Assembly: GCA_030159075.1 (NCBI GenBank)
Contig: BROG01001217.1
Location: 1-64,000, forward strand
DNA length: 64,000 nt
Direction: 5' to 3'
Source: Atrina japonica
Lineage: Eukaryota; Mollusca; Bivalvia; Pterioida; Pinnidae
Position numbers and translations under genes: made by a program. Each line of letters begins with the position of its first letter. Position 1 is the stretch's first letter. This document shows, in pieces, positions 36,201 to 45,075 of the stretch. Below the pieces are notes generated by a model. The model did not search any database. It saw only the letters and a program-made list of their open reading frames with translations, and was not told the DNA's origin.

Positions 36201-37751
36201 CATTTTACACAAAAGTAATACATGTAGTTCATCTTTGATCAAGACTACCGGTAAATGCATGTAAATTTCCTTTTGTTACACAATGCTGACAATGATCATT
36301 AAGGGTGAGAAGTCTCCATATTTAGTATTATATACACCGTACAAGCTCAACTCATTTTTTCATGATTTTGAGATAAGAAATAAAAACATAATGAACTTAT
36401 GCTGCAACCCTGACATTTGTGTATATTCATTTAAAATGATGATGCTCACCTGAAGAAAAACTGAGAAATATTCAAAATATTTTGACCAAATACCGTACCA
36501 TTTATTATTTTTCTTCACATGTAAAAAGTACATTGTTATGAGTTTGATCACCAATCACATTCGAAAGTTTTACAAACAATTGTAATTTGTATACAACTGA
36601 CTTTAAATCCAGGTATGACAGTATTTAGTTACACACTATAGTAATACTAATTGTAGTACAATCGAACTGGTCTATAAGGATCACAAAGGGTAACAGGCAA
36701 GAGTAGCCATTATACGGTAAAGTGAATTACCGAAACAGACATGAATTATCGAAACAAGGCAGAAACACACTTAAACTAGTAGAGCTAGATACAAATGCTG
36801 TAATCATATGTTGTCCAATATTTTAAAAATGTAATTTGTAACCTCACTAACCTGATTTATGAGTATTTATGGATTAATTCCGAAAAATTTTCCAAAACAA
36901 GAATCAAGACCAAAACACACTACAGTTACCAAAACAGACAGAAACAATACCGAAACACACCACAAAGGCACATTGATGACCATAGCAAGATACGAAATGT
37001 TTAAATAATTATTTAAAATGTATTTTGTAACATGACTTATGTATAATTATTGATTAAATTTAACGAATAAATCCCCCAAACAAGATTGAAACACACTACA
37101 ATTACCAAAACAGTTCGGTCTTGTTTCGGTAATTGTACATGTATCTAGTCTGTTTCGGTCTTGTTTGAGAAATTTATTCAGAATAAAGCCATAATTATAT
37201 TTAAATCATGATACAAAATACATTTTAAATATATATACCACAGCATTTGTATCTTGCTCCAGTAATTGTATTGTGTTTCAGTCTGTTTTGGGTTGTTTTG
37301 GTAAATCATCCAATCCGCCAGTATACATGTAAACAGGTGACCTTTATAAAGAGGTTTATTCATTATAAAAAGTTAACAAAGGTTTAGTTTGAACGGTCTT
37401 TATCAGCAGGTGCCCTGTATATATAGGTGGCCTTTAATGCAAGTTGGACTGTATGTACATTTGAAAAATATCACTTCAGATCCACATGTGATAGGGTTTG
37501 GCCACACCATGATTTGTCCTAAATTTGAAAAAAAAAACAAAAAACAAACAGAAATCAGAAATAGAAATATGACTTACTGATGACACATCCAATGGCAATA
37601 CAAAGATGATCAAGAAGGAAAAATACCATGCAACAAATGTTGCAGATGTTGTAATGATGTGTTGTTTTCTTAGGTTACCATAGCGATGCAAAAGAAATGC
37701 TGCCAGGCAACAGGTACATATAATTTCTACAGCTAGTGGACCCGCACTCAT
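21022..37751 (-). CDS. LMBRD2: LMBR1 domain-containing protein 2 (12 coding exons)
   Basis: Twelve exons, each bounded by GT-AG, join in consistent phase to 733 codons: 37751-37578, 34000-33729, 32843-32676, 29639-29429, 28583-28509, 27374-27086, 26663-26482, 25346-25213, 24961-24853, 24314-24113, 23099-22947 and 21254-21022 (stop included). Human LMBRD2 is about 695 aa and matches throughout, for example [87 protein letters not shown] and FQQF-GD-DMT. The family is a multi-pass LMBR1-type membrane protein; human LMBRD2 has been linked to beta-adrenergic receptor signalling. An N-terminal membrane segment (residues ~5-22) precedes a Thr-rich loop with three sequons (N87, N91, N100). A basic coiled stretch (~606-625) and Ser-rich tail end the protein. 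The introns are full of repeats; the largest (introns 1 and 3) exceed 3 kb. Confidence 0.95.
21381..22161 (+). mobile_element. Non-autonomous piggyBac element in LMBRD2 intron 11
   Basis: The left end is CCCTTTCAATA and the right end, inverted, is the same. Both sides carry TTAA (21377-21380 and 22162-22165), the diagnostic piggyBac target site. At 781 bp it is far shorter than an autonomous copy and keeps only the transposase N-terminus. Confidence 0.88.
21558..21704 (+). pseudogene. piggyBac transposase N-terminal remnant
   Basis: 48 codons from ATG 21558 to TAG, with an acidic, Ser/Asp-rich character ([11 protein letters not shown]). After the stop, in-frame pieces continue as [12 protein letters not shown]. 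Acidic Asp/Ser-rich N-termini are typical of piggyBac transposases. The DDD catalytic core is absent, so it cannot transpose itself. Confidence 0.6.
22531..22877. mobile_element. MITE-like inverted repeat in LMBRD2 intron 11
   Basis: The ends 'ggacccagttgttcatct' and, inverted, 'ggacctagttgttcatct' flank an interior saturated with GGTTAAAT/ATTTAACC words. It can fold extensively. No coding capacity; target duplication not clear. Confidence 0.7.
22947..23099 (-). CDS. LMBRD2: LMBRD2 exon 11
   Basis: Residues 606-657: [21 protein letters not shown], a basic coiled segment matching the human tail, then low-complexity sequence. Phase 1 exit. Confidence 0.9.
23523..23600 (+). mobile_element. tRNA-derived SINE head (possible)
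   Basis: 'atagtccaatggagagcat' resembles a tRNA A-box region, and 'ggtttcaatcc' about 40 bp later resembles a B-box. No tRNA cloverleaf closes, so it is not called a tRNA gene. Confidence 0.35.
24113..24314 (-). CDS. LMBRD2: LMBRD2 exon 10
   Basis: Residues 539-606: the last membrane segment ([19 protein letters not shown]) and [17 protein letters not shown], going into a charged helix. Phase 1 exit, GTATAT donor. Confidence 0.93.
24545..24840. repeat. 36-bp minisatellite in LMBRD2 intron 9
   Basis: The unit is 'agtaaatacagagatttaca' plus 'atattctagcaccatg', about eight copies with one truncated. Confidence 0.85.
24853..24961 (-). CDS. LMBRD2: LMBRD2 exon 9
   Basis: Residues 502-538, [20 protein letters not shown] and on to TSYTE; donor GTATTT, a weak 5' splice site. 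Confidence 0.92.
25213..25346 (-). CDS. LMBRD2: LMBRD2 exon 8
   Basis: Residues 458-502: membrane segment, [18 protein letters not shown], and the conserved [13 protein letters not shown]. The terminal Met codon is split AT|G. Confidence 0.93.
25700..25920 (-). mobile_element. tRNA-derived SINE, copy 2 (LMBRD2 intron 7)
   Basis: Same family and orientation as the copy at 51335: shared 'cagttatatggtggtggcca', 'aggagagaac', 'agagagacca', 'taaactggcaaactttct', 'tggggctcaaacctg' and 'gttcaaagtg.aatgctccaa'. Minus-strand reading gives the A-box-like and B-box-like segments. Confidence 0.75.
26004..26165. repeat. ~61-bp tandem repeat, three copies
   Basis: 'tgatgcaatttttaaaat' followed by 'tcaatggatat' and 'ctttccatatatacaaac' occurs three times in LMBRD2 intron 7. 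Confidence 0.8.
26340..26392 (+). mobile_element. tRNA-like SINE head fragment (possible)
   Basis: 'atggccgaatggctaggcac' matches a tRNA A-box arm on the plus strand, but no B-box follows at the right distance. Probably a fragment. Confidence 0.3.
26482..26663 (-). CDS. LMBRD2: LMBRD2 exon 7
   Basis: Residues 397-457: [11 protein letters not shown], then the membrane segments around [11 protein letters not shown] and [12 protein letters not shown]. Donor GTAATA, phase 0. Confidence 0.93.
27086..27374 (-). CDS. LMBRD2: LMBRD2 exon 6
   Basis: Residues 301-397. A cytoplasmic stretch with [22 protein letters not shown] and HRTHAQW, ending near the next membrane region (IYTPTVG). Phase 1 exit. 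Confidence 0.92.
28087..28432. mobile_element. MITE-like inverted repeat in LMBRD2 intron 5
   Basis: The left 'taccgtaaattggaatattt' and 'aaaatttggccac' are matched, inverted, at the right by 'taccttaaatttgattattt' and 'taattttggccac'. Arms are about 45 bp. The interior repeats TTTTGGCCA on both strands. Confidence 0.65.
28509..28583 (-). CDS. LMBRD2: LMBRD2 exon 5
   Basis: A 25-codon exon, [18 protein letters not shown] followed by VDTVLSK, phase 0 at both ends. Too short to stand out as an open frame by itself; found by splice sites and homology. Confidence 0.92.
29429..29639 (-). CDS. LMBRD2: LMBRD2 exon 4
   Basis: Residues 205-275, the most conserved block: [20 protein letters not shown], then [12 protein letters not shown] and [10 protein letters not shown]. 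Donor GTATGT, phase 0. Confidence 0.95.
29860..32115. repeat. 75-bp minisatellite, about 29 copies, in LMBRD2 intron 3
   Basis: The unit runs 'aactccagtataacagtact', 'caagtctgggtttgatctga', 'ttgtgtggcatacagatcac', 'atactgtcaccacac', with single-base and deletion variants. The period is a multiple of three, so plus-strand frames of 60-159 codons with a 25-aa repeat ([20 protein letters not shown]) arise. These oppose the gene and are broken by stops, so I treat them as incidental. Confidence 0.92.
32250..32712 (-). repeat. 67-bp tandem array duplicating the exon-3 splice donor of LMBRD2
   Basis: ACTTAC (GTAAGT on the minus strand) occurs at 32266, 32333, 32400, 32468, 32602 and 32670, with a damaged copy (ACTGGT) at 32535. 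Each is preceded, in the sense direction, by about 42 nt identical or nearly so to the end of exon 3. The functional copy is 32670, joined to the exon body. Using any other copy would read GGG TAA at once, that is, an in-frame stop right after the normal junction. Confidence 0.9.
32676..32843 (-). CDS. LMBRD2: LMBRD2 exon 3
   Basis: Residues 149-205, containing [18 protein letters not shown] and ending LHIDG at a GTAAGT donor (32675-32670). The last ~42 nt and the donor are the source, or the edge copy, of the 67-bp tandem array that follows in intron 3. Confidence 0.93.
33729..34000 (-). CDS. LMBRD2: LMBRD2 exon 2 (glycosylated loop)
   Basis: Residues 59-149. The loop is Thr-rich because of a short ACA/CAA repeat (RSTTTTTF), has sequons at N87, N91 and N100, and returns to the conserved [13 protein letters not shown]. 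It ends TG|G, phase 2. The loop is longer than in human. Confidence 0.9.
34860..35890. repeat. Dispersed repeat block in LMBRD2 intron 1, ending in hairpin plus (ATA)n
   Basis: Three or four copies of a ~117-bp phrase, 'aaatttcatcaaaatc', 'gaccaatcagaagcc', 'tttgccatagac', start near 35074, 35189 and 35308. They are followed by 'ttatgacgtcac' words. The block ends in the hairpin cccaaac-ttc-gtttggg (about 35754-35770), an (ATA)n/(AGA)n run, and a second hairpin-like 'caaaattttgtttgggg'. No conserved frame. Confidence 0.6.
36656..37452. mobile_element. Composite MITE-like element in LMBRD2 intron 1
   Basis: The end 'acaatcgaactggtctataa' at 36658 and, inverted, 'acagtccaacttgcattaaa' at the right border resemble each other and the CAGTAAAACCTG MITE at 13827, with TA at both junctions. 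Inside are three copies of a ~170-bp unit rich in ACCGAAACA: two direct (about 36785, 36985) and one inverted (about 37110-37265). Confidence 0.55.
37578..37751 (-). CDS. LMBRD2: LMBRD2 exon 1 (start codon)
   Basis: Residues 1-58. It begins [11 protein letters not shown] and ends LPLDVSS at a GTAAGT donor, phase 0. It encodes the first two membrane segments with [10 protein letters not shown] between them. Any 5' untranslated exon lies upstream and is not resolved. Confidence 0.93.
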
Positions 37752-38254
37752 CTTCTAGCATTAAGCTTCAAATCGTACCATCTGCTATATGTTTGAATCC
37801 ATTCTACAATAGATCATACAGAAATGTTGACGATGCATTTAATATCATTAAACATTAATGAATTAAGAAAAAATAAATAAATAAAAACTGCTGCATATTA
37901 TCATTAAATGACTCAAGAGATGTAACTGTTGACAAGTTCTCATAAGAAGCCGACATAAAAATCATCTGAATATTTGCCTGTATATACATGTATCTTTAAT
38001 CATCAAGGTACATGTATTAAAATGTAACCACACTTAAACAAATGATTAATTATAAAGTTTCATTTGAAACACCACCCGGTACACATGCATATAACCTTCT
38101 ACCTGCATTATAGCTTAATTACCTAGGTTATCTTTTGTGAGTGAGATCACAGCCAGGTGTAAAGAATTGTAAAATCATAACATGACAAAAGATAAGGCTA
38201 TCTATTTTCAGACAATTTGATCAGAAACTTCTGGAATCAGTACTCGAAGTGTAT
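37752..38254. other. LMBRD2 upstream region
   Basis: No clear CpG-rich promoter. A possible acceptor (atagcag) about 25-30 bp before the ATG suggests the 5' UTR continues in an upstream exon I cannot locate. Confidence 0.3.
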
Positions 38255-38700
38255 TTGGGGTGTCAGGTAATCTCGATCGGTATCAAGTAATTTCAGCTCC
38301 AAGTTGTAAGCATGCAATTTCGGAACTTGCTTGCAAGTAATTTGGGTATTAGTACTAAATGTAGGTAATTCAGCATTCATAGTAATTAAGTTATGATATT
38401 TCAGACAATCACACCAAGAAAATATGTGATATGAACCATCAAGTTTTTAGTCAAGTATTTGACATGAACCATTATGTATTAAATATCAAATCTTCAAAAA
38501 AACTTGTCAAACCTTGATTTTTAGAAATTAATATTTATCACAAGATATCATTAATTTATCTTAATCAATATTAGCTGTTAATATTACCCGTACAAGTGCC
38601 TAAAATACCCGTTGCTGAAAAGGTAAGTGCCAAAATTACTTGGTGCCAATATAACTTGATACTGAATTTACTGGAATTTGTATTTTGGAGTTACAAAATA
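38255..38700. repeat. Possible imperfect inverted repeat
   Basis: 'ggtatcaagtaatttcagct' near 38279 is echoed, inverted, by 'aattacttgg' and 'aacttgatactgaattt' near 38634-38672. Weak matches; boundaries uncertain. Confidence 0.3.
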
Positions 38701-39031
38701 TCTCCTTCATCTCTCTTTTGTTTTGCGCTAATAATAACTTCTCAATTTACAGGGCTATAGTATTCAAGGGGTCGAAATTCGGTTCCATTCCTAATGCAAA
38801 ATGCATGTATATTTTCCCAATTTGATGAAAAAATTCCCAATCTGATATTGAGCTCATGACCGTAATGAAAAAAAAATAAAATTTGAAAAATGCATTTGGA
38901 TTTCCATGTTTGCACACAATTTTTCCCGATATTGCACAAATTCACATTAAAATTCCCAGTTCTGTTGCCAATGGCATTTTCCCAAAATTGACAGAAAAGG
39001 CCTGATTAAAGTAATGCAACAATACATGTGA

Positions 39032-39619
39032 AGTGAGTTACAAGACATTTTCGATACCATTCCAGATACAGGTGAAGATTTAGAGACAGCAAAAACAAAA
39101 TTAAATGAGTATTTTTTGCCAAAACGGAACAGTGCTTTTGAAAGACACATTTTCAGGAGTGCTTCACAAAGGGAGTCGGAGACTACAGATGCATTTGTGA
39201 CACGACTGTGTAAACTTGCTCTAACTTGCAAATTTGAAAACGTTGATGATAATATTCGGGATCAAATAGTTGAAAAGTGTAAATCGGTAAAACTTCGAGA
39301 AAGATTATTAAAAGAACAATACTTAAAGCTGAAAAATGTCACAGATATCGCTCGAGCAGTTGAAATTGTAGATCAGCAAGCAGAGATGTTCAGATCAGAA
39401 GAGAAACTGTTAAATACAGATATAAATGCAGTGCAACGGAAAACGAGTTACAAGCAAAAGGGTAACAAAAAAAATGATACCACATGTTTTCGATGTGGAA
39501 GGAAGGGCCATATTGCGAAAGAGTGCATAGTAGCCAAAGATAAAATTTGCAACAAATGCGCGAAAAAGGGACATTTTGCAAAAATGTGTGGATCACATGT
39601 AGACAAGGGTGGAAATTAA
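39032..39619 (+). pseudogene. Ty3/gypsy-type Gag remnant with two zinc knuckles
   Basis: An open frame follows a TGA at 39029-39031 and ends at TAA 39619. Its segments include LQDIFDTIP, FLPKRNSAFERHIFRSA, a basic linker, and two CCHC knuckles of form C-X2-C-X4-H-X4-C (CFRCGRKGHIAKEC and CNKCAKKGHFAKMC). The usual role is nucleocapsid-type RNA binding in an LTR retrotransposon particle. The N-terminal part is missing or broken, no ATG opens the frame, and no protease or pol follows directly. The flanks (38800-39000 and 39610-39860) share 'ttttcccaattt' words, suggesting it sits within another repeat. Confidence 0.75.
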
Positions 39620-39797
39620 CGGTTGCCCGTCCGCCTGAGTCGACTTAATTTACGATCGGGCAAATTGTTTTACGTACGAAGTCGCCCGTTTGGCGAATTG
39701 ATTTCACTTTTTCGGGCCAATATTCAGTCCATTTCTAGTCGGAAATAGTATCTGTCTTTTCCCAATTTTGGTCCTTAAAATTCACAATCTGATGATG

Positions 39798-39890
39798 CTG
39801 CACCATGCCCTTTTTCCCTGATGCCATGCCTTTTTTTCTGACACCGTGCCCTTTTTTTAACGCGCCTTGCCCTTTTTCCGCCACACCGCT
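39798..39890. repeat. Short tandem repeat, TGCCCTTTTT-type
   Basis: Four imperfect ~24-bp copies of 'catgccctttttccctgat'-like sequence. Confidence 0.6.
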
Positions 39891-40004
39891 CCTAATTCTG
39901 TTTGTATTAAGCAAGCATTATACAATGGGAGACAACTCGAATTGTGTATCAAGTACTTCCCGAATTTCCAACATCCGACTCCGAGTATCGTTCACATTCC
40001 GCCA

Positions 40005-40760
40005 TATTTGGGTGGTCACTAAAAGTAGTAGTCGGATTTGAGAATCGGCGGATTCGAACAAATAATTGTCGATTTCTTCCCCAATACTTATTCAAATTAC
40101 CCAATATTTTCTCTATATCTTTATTGTGGTATTTGACAACATTTACAGTAGAAAATTGTACAAGATTATATTTGGGGCTCGATTTACGGGACATTGTCTT
40201 ACGTTGGCACACTAAAATTAGTAGTCAGATTCGACGGCGGAGTCAAGGTATTGGATCGATTTAAGTTAATTTGTTGCTGTTAAACTTTAAGTAAAGTATA
40301 CATCATAATCGTTTATGGTAATATCCTTCTAAATAAAACATTTAATGACAGTAAAATCACTTATTTTTCGTTAATAATCATAATTTGTAATCAGTTATTA
40401 ATACCACAGAGCAGGATCGAAAAGATGCTAATGTCAGATTCCTGATAGTAAAAGTGTTTTCTGATTCGATTAACGGCGGATTCGACAGAAATAATCGTTA
40501 GGTTTCTCACCCAATTCTATTTCTATTTAAATAATCTTTCAATAAACATAAAGGATGTCATTCTGAATTATTTGCAATAAGAAGATGTGCAAATTTAGGT
40601 TAGTTATTCAATTTTCAAGATTTTGTCTTACACCAGCACACTAAAATTAGTAGTCGGATTTCGGCGGCGGAGTCCAGATATCAGGTCAATTTACACTAAT
40701 TTGATGCACTCTATCTTAAAGTAAACTGAATATTATTATTGTATATGATTATACATGTAT
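40005..40760. repeat. Diverged direct duplication (period ~455 bp)
   Basis: 'gcacactaaaattagtagtc' with 'cggcggagtc' and 'ggtcaattta.ac/taattt' occurs at about 40208 and 40636. 'cggcggattcgaca' with 'aataatcg' and 'tttct.ccccaat' precedes each. The units are clearly related but diverged. Confidence 0.6.
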
Positions 40761-40766
40761 GTGTCT

Positions 40767-41597
40767 CAAAATATCTGTAAATGTCATTTAGATTGCTTAT
40801 TTTTGTTTAAAAGTAAAGATTTACGAGAGGCTATAGAGTCTGTTCAAAAAGAGACAATTTCGGAGTCCTGCTCTGAACAGACGCGGACGTCATTAAAAAT
40901 ACATTGTAGCATTATATCGCTGATTGTAGTAGTGTACATTTGTGTATTCATTAAAAAATCGTAATTATGAAATGAAACTCAACTTTGAAGTAATAACTAC
41001 ATAGTTCAGTTTCATATCACAATTTGGATTATATCAGAGACATTCAATAAATGAAAATTAAAAAAAAATGAGAATACGGCAGTTTAGTTTAATATCATAA
41101 AAGAGAATGTATACATGTACATGTAGTCCACTTTGATTTTGTGATTTTTCTTCCATTTGACCATAGTGTTAATTTCGTCATAGAAATTTAATTTATTTAT
41201 TTGTTGAATCAAACAACACTGACTATTTGGAGATGTATCGCAAGTCTTGTGAGATCTATGAAAAAACTAAATAGTCGTCAAAATGTAAGACGTTTGAAAT
41301 TACGTTTAGTAGAAAAATTACATAAAAAAACTTAGTTACTGTACTTATGGAAACTGATTCTGGACAAAAGTTAACAGGAGGAAACACCAAATTTACCATG
41401 AGAAGTGGAGTTTTTTCATGCGAGTAGATTACCAAATCTTTTTGGTGATATGGTAGGATTGTGCTGGCTTTCATTACGTCTGTTCAAAACAGGACTCCGA
41501 CATTGTCTCTTTTCGAACCGATTCTATAGCCTCTCGTAAATCTTTACATTTTAACAAAAATAAACAATTTGAATGACATAAATATTTTAACTTAAAA
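40767..41597. mobile_element. Element with ~120-bp inverted terminal arms that both stay open
   Basis: The left arm (40767-40885) and right arm (41467-41588, inverted) share 'gtaaagatttacgagaggct' and 'atagagtc.gttc.aaaaga'. Both encode DLREAIESV-KET-SESC-EQT in the outside-to-inside sense. The spacer is AT-rich with no good frame. It could be a MITE or an inverted duplication of an exon. The peptide is faintly like a pipsqueak-type helix-turn-helix of transposases, but that is weak. Confidence 0.6.
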
Positions 41598-42110
41598 CAT
41601 TCTCCTATATCTTGAAGTTGTTGGCTAGGTGTATACTTCTGATTTGACTCAAAGTTTACAACAGTGTCAGTGACGGCGTACTATACTATAGCCCTAAATA
41701 TGCTTCAGTTGTACATGTAGGTTCATATTTTTATTGGGAAATTCGTTTAAATGAATTGTTGTCCATCCACAGATATTCATCTGGCTTATTTTTCTCTCTG
41801 GATTCCAATTAACAACATGACAATCCATATAAGCACTTGCATTTTGATTTATATTGTTTTCCTCTACCCTCCATGGTTAATTTGTATTCACCGCAACCAA
41901 AGTGCCCTAAATTTTCTTAAAGTCACATGATCAATGCGTTGTAATTTCTGAACCATTCTGGATCTTGGAAACGACATATGTCCTACGTAGCAACAACAAC
42001 AACATGCCTGTGGTATGCCCCCGGCCCCCCCCTAGAATACCTCACACCTTTGGTACTCATATGTGACCTTTTTAATGGAAATCTCCATGCCCTTTTTTAT
42101 TCTGGGGAAA

Positions 42111-42525
42111 ACACTAATACTGCAGTGAAACGTGAACGGCATCCAATCCCAACAGTAGATGAACTGTTGGAGGATATGAATGGGAGCAATATGTTCTCAA
42201 AACTTGCTTTGCGATGGGGGTATCATCAAATTGAGCTAGACGAGGAGTCGCGGGAAATAACTACATTCGCAACTGACGATGGCTTGTACCGTTACAAACA
42301 TTTAACGTTTGGTATATCATCTGTATCAGAAATCTATCACGGAGGGTGATCGGTCAAGTATTACAAGGCTGCGAGGGCGTACGTAATTTGTCAGATGACA
42401 TAATTGTTTATGGGAAGGATCAAGCTGATCACGACAGAAAATTAGCAAAAGTGCTTGACAAATTGCTTGAGAAAGGCATAACACTGAATCGCGAAAAATG
42501 CAAATTCGGCCTGTCAATATCAGGT
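42111..42525 (+). pseudogene. Ty3/gypsy-type reverse transcriptase fragment, inactive
   Basis: A first frame to about 42345 carries RHPIPTVDELLEDMNG and MFSKLALRWGYHQIEL. A second frame from about 42346 carries GQVLQGCEG, LSDDIIVYG and GITLNREKCKFG. Motif order fits RT domains of Ty3/gypsy elements. Motif A should read KLDL; here the catalytic Asp is Ala, while the DD of the later motif is kept. A frameshift joins the two halves, and neither the protease nor RNase H/integrase is visible nearby. It is therefore a dead fragment, possibly of the same element as the Gag remnant 2.5 kb upstream. Confidence 0.8.
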
Positions 42526-42529
42526 ACAA

Positions 42530-43770
42530 AACAGATTAATTTTTATTAGTCGTGGACATGGATTCTTAATTTAGTGTGTATAGGATACCGCTATGTTAAA
42601 TTTAGGAGGTAATTATCAACCAATTTAATTTAATCAGCCAAAACCAGCGGACAAAAAATATTTGGCACGGACTGGGCCTATAGAAATAATTATTTTCAAT
42701 TTTGTGGATCAAAAATGCAACCTGTGACTTGTTGGACTATAATATGGATGTTCATCCTTCCATGAAAATGAGAAATCAATTAAGTTAGTGAGTGATACAA
42801 TGTTATGTACACACAGTCAGCACGCTGCTGTTTTACTTAGACTAGAGGATGCGTAGCCTGCAGTACTCATTGATTTTCTGTGCCAGTGGCACTGCAGTAA
42901 CTATAACATGGTGAGCCACTGGTGTGGTCCATAAAACGATTGTCTAGTGAAATATTTGAAATTTGTAATAATGAAAGGCTAGATTTTATGAAAACGCTGA
43001 CAATTTTACAAACCTTAATTTTACCTGTATTGCAAATGAAAATTTTACAATAACATCTTTTCGTCCATCTCTTGACAGCGTATGCAAAAATGACGTCAAC
43101 GGGTATCGATTAGGGAGAAAGTAATGTGAAAAGTCGTCAACGGACGTAATTACAATCGTCGTTATCTAAAATTTAGTATCATGTTCAACATTTAGACTTA
43201 AAAAATATATCATAGCATATTGTAAATAATGAATAAATCATTGTGTAATATTGAATATGATTAAGGAATTTGTACAGAAAATATGTAACACACTATGTCT
43301 TAATAATAAAAAAAAATATCGTTTCGTATTTGGTTCTTTATGTTACAATGCAATTTTGCACTTCCTTTCATAAAATCTGCTTGAAAAGAAGAAGACCCAA
43401 ATGCGATGAAATTGACGACGAAAAATAATTGAATCATCTAAAGATGTATATAGTTAGCAAAAGGACACTTTCCAGGATTTTAAACTTTGTAAGATTTGTT
43501 TTGTTTTATTTTATAATATCTGTAACATAATCTTGAATTAGATAAATATATGTGTCTACATAGCCTATGGAAAACATGTCCCAACACATCACCATGAAAT
43601 TAAATTACTGAGATCATCGCTTAAATATAGCTCTAAACAAGTGACCATTCATTACAAAATGTCTTTGATAATGATTTTATACACTCCATGAATTCTTTTA
43701 AACAGGCATTGCTAATAGAGAGCGTAGCTTGAACGGCGGAGGGTCTCAGTTACATCAGATCTACCCTTTG
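42530..43770. other. Spacer without recognised feature
   Basis: AT-rich, no supported frame, no clear repeat structure. The words 'gcaaatgaaaattttacaat' and 'acgtcaacgg' are the only landmarks. Confidence 0.35.
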
Positions 43771-43776
43771 GTTTAG

Positions 43777-44605
43777 GGACATCTGGGCCCATTACAAACT
43801 CGGCCTATAATCAATCTCGGCCCATTACAAATTTGGCCATACAATCTCGGCCCCTAACAAACTCGGCCTATGTTAAAGTTGGCCCATATTTTACAGCATC
43901 GGCCTAACATTGCCTTAATTATGTAGCATAGATAACAAGTGTATTATACGTAAATATCAAAGAGTAAGTGCTAACTGTTCTCCATTTTGTGGTACACGTT
44001 TTATGGAAATCTTAGGAATAGGATGATATTTCGAGAAAAATAATTAAGTTTAATATAATAAAATTTTGGAAATATATCTTGGAAAACCATTTATGTCAAA
44101 ATACTGGAAGGTACATTGATATACACTTACTTGTGCCGCATGTTCTGTGTTGCCAACGGTAGCATCTGTCGCAACATAGGGCCTCTTGGAGCGAACATAC
44201 TGTTTTGCAGCTGGAGATGCAAACATCATCCATATTTGAAAAAATAAAATGTGATTTTGCTGTAACATATGCTTCTAAGTTAGCCAAATTATTTTAATTG
44301 GTCAAATCGACAATGATTTCAATTGGTTACTGCAAACCCACAATGAGATCAAATGTGTCAGTACCCCTATCCATCACTAGTGTCCAATTTAAAAGTTAGC
44401 AAATGACACTAGTATAAACAATAGGCTAGTGAAGCCCTTGATAGTATGTTTGTCCATTTCTCACGCTGTCAATTTACCTGTAGCCTAGTTTTTGTTTCAA
44501 GGGGCCAAGTTATCCCACTTTCAATTTACCTGTACTGTTACTATGGACCGACTTTGATATGGCTGAGATTGCAATAGGCCGAGTTTGTAATGGACCGAAA
44601 TGTCC
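43777..44605. mobile_element. Mutator-like (FLYWCH-type) transposon derivative, candidate
   Basis: The left end 'ggacatctgggcccattac' and right end (inverted) 'ggacatttcggtccattac' are followed by 'aaactcggcctat' on both sides, with further subterminal copies of 'aaactcggcc'. Inside, on the minus strand, lies a zinc-finger exon of the type that precedes FLYWCH/MULE transposase domains in invertebrates. I do not see a convincing 8-11 bp target duplication, so the superfamily assignment is inference. Confidence 0.5.
44131..44233 (-). CDS. Zinc-finger exon (FLYWCH/MULE-associated Cys-rich domain), partial
   Basis: From ATG 44233 the exon encodes MDDVC, then C-X3-C, LQEALCCDRCYRWQHRTCGT, and stops at a GTAAGT donor (44130-44125), phase 1. 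The pattern ALxCDxCxRWQHRTCGT is a known Cys/His-rich module found at the start of many invertebrate FLYWCH or Mutator-type transposase proteins. No following exon was found in the next kilobase on the minus strand, so the rest is deleted or distant. It lies entirely inside the inverted-repeat element, which argues it is transposon-borne rather than a host gene. Confidence 0.55.
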
Positions 44606-44613
44606 AGATTCCT

Positions 44614-44845
44614 ACCATTTCATGGAAAAAAAATCTGAATTTATCAATATAATTTAGGAAATTTGAACGTCAATGATACCGAACCTATAGACATATATAC
44701 ATGTATATAATTAAAACAGCCTCTCAATCCCGATCCTGTAGAACCCAGACAAAATGGTAGTGACCATCCGCAACAGGTTCGATATCAAACACGTTCCAGT
44801 TTCCTAAAGTATGACGATAAATTCAATTTTTTTTCATGAAATGGT
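44614..44845. repeat. Fold-back repeat, ~75-bp arms
   Basis: 'ctaccatttcatg.aaaaaaa' with 'tgaatttatc' and 'tttaggaaa' (44616-44665) recurs inverted at 44768-44845. It abuts the right end of the Mutator-like candidate, and a related phrase ('cagatctaccctttgg') occurs at that element's left flank. Confidence 0.7.
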
Positions 44846-45075
44846 AGATCTGATGTTAAAGAAATATAAAAAACACATTTTATATAAAACATTCCAAACT
44901 GAACATAAAAAAGCATAGGTTTGGTAAGGTTCTGTTAGGTTTGGTGTTTATACCCACCCTTCGAACGGCAAATGTCACAAAGCAAACTCATAGATAACAC
45001 ATGTACATAACATAAGTGACAGGACTGTGTCAGAAGCTGTACACTGTAGAGCCTAAAAACAATTCTCCAGCCAAG

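Noticed and set aside
44050..44268. Alternative minus-strand frame over the zinc-finger exon
   Set aside because: The Cys/His pattern and splice-phase fit belong to the other frame (ATG 44233).
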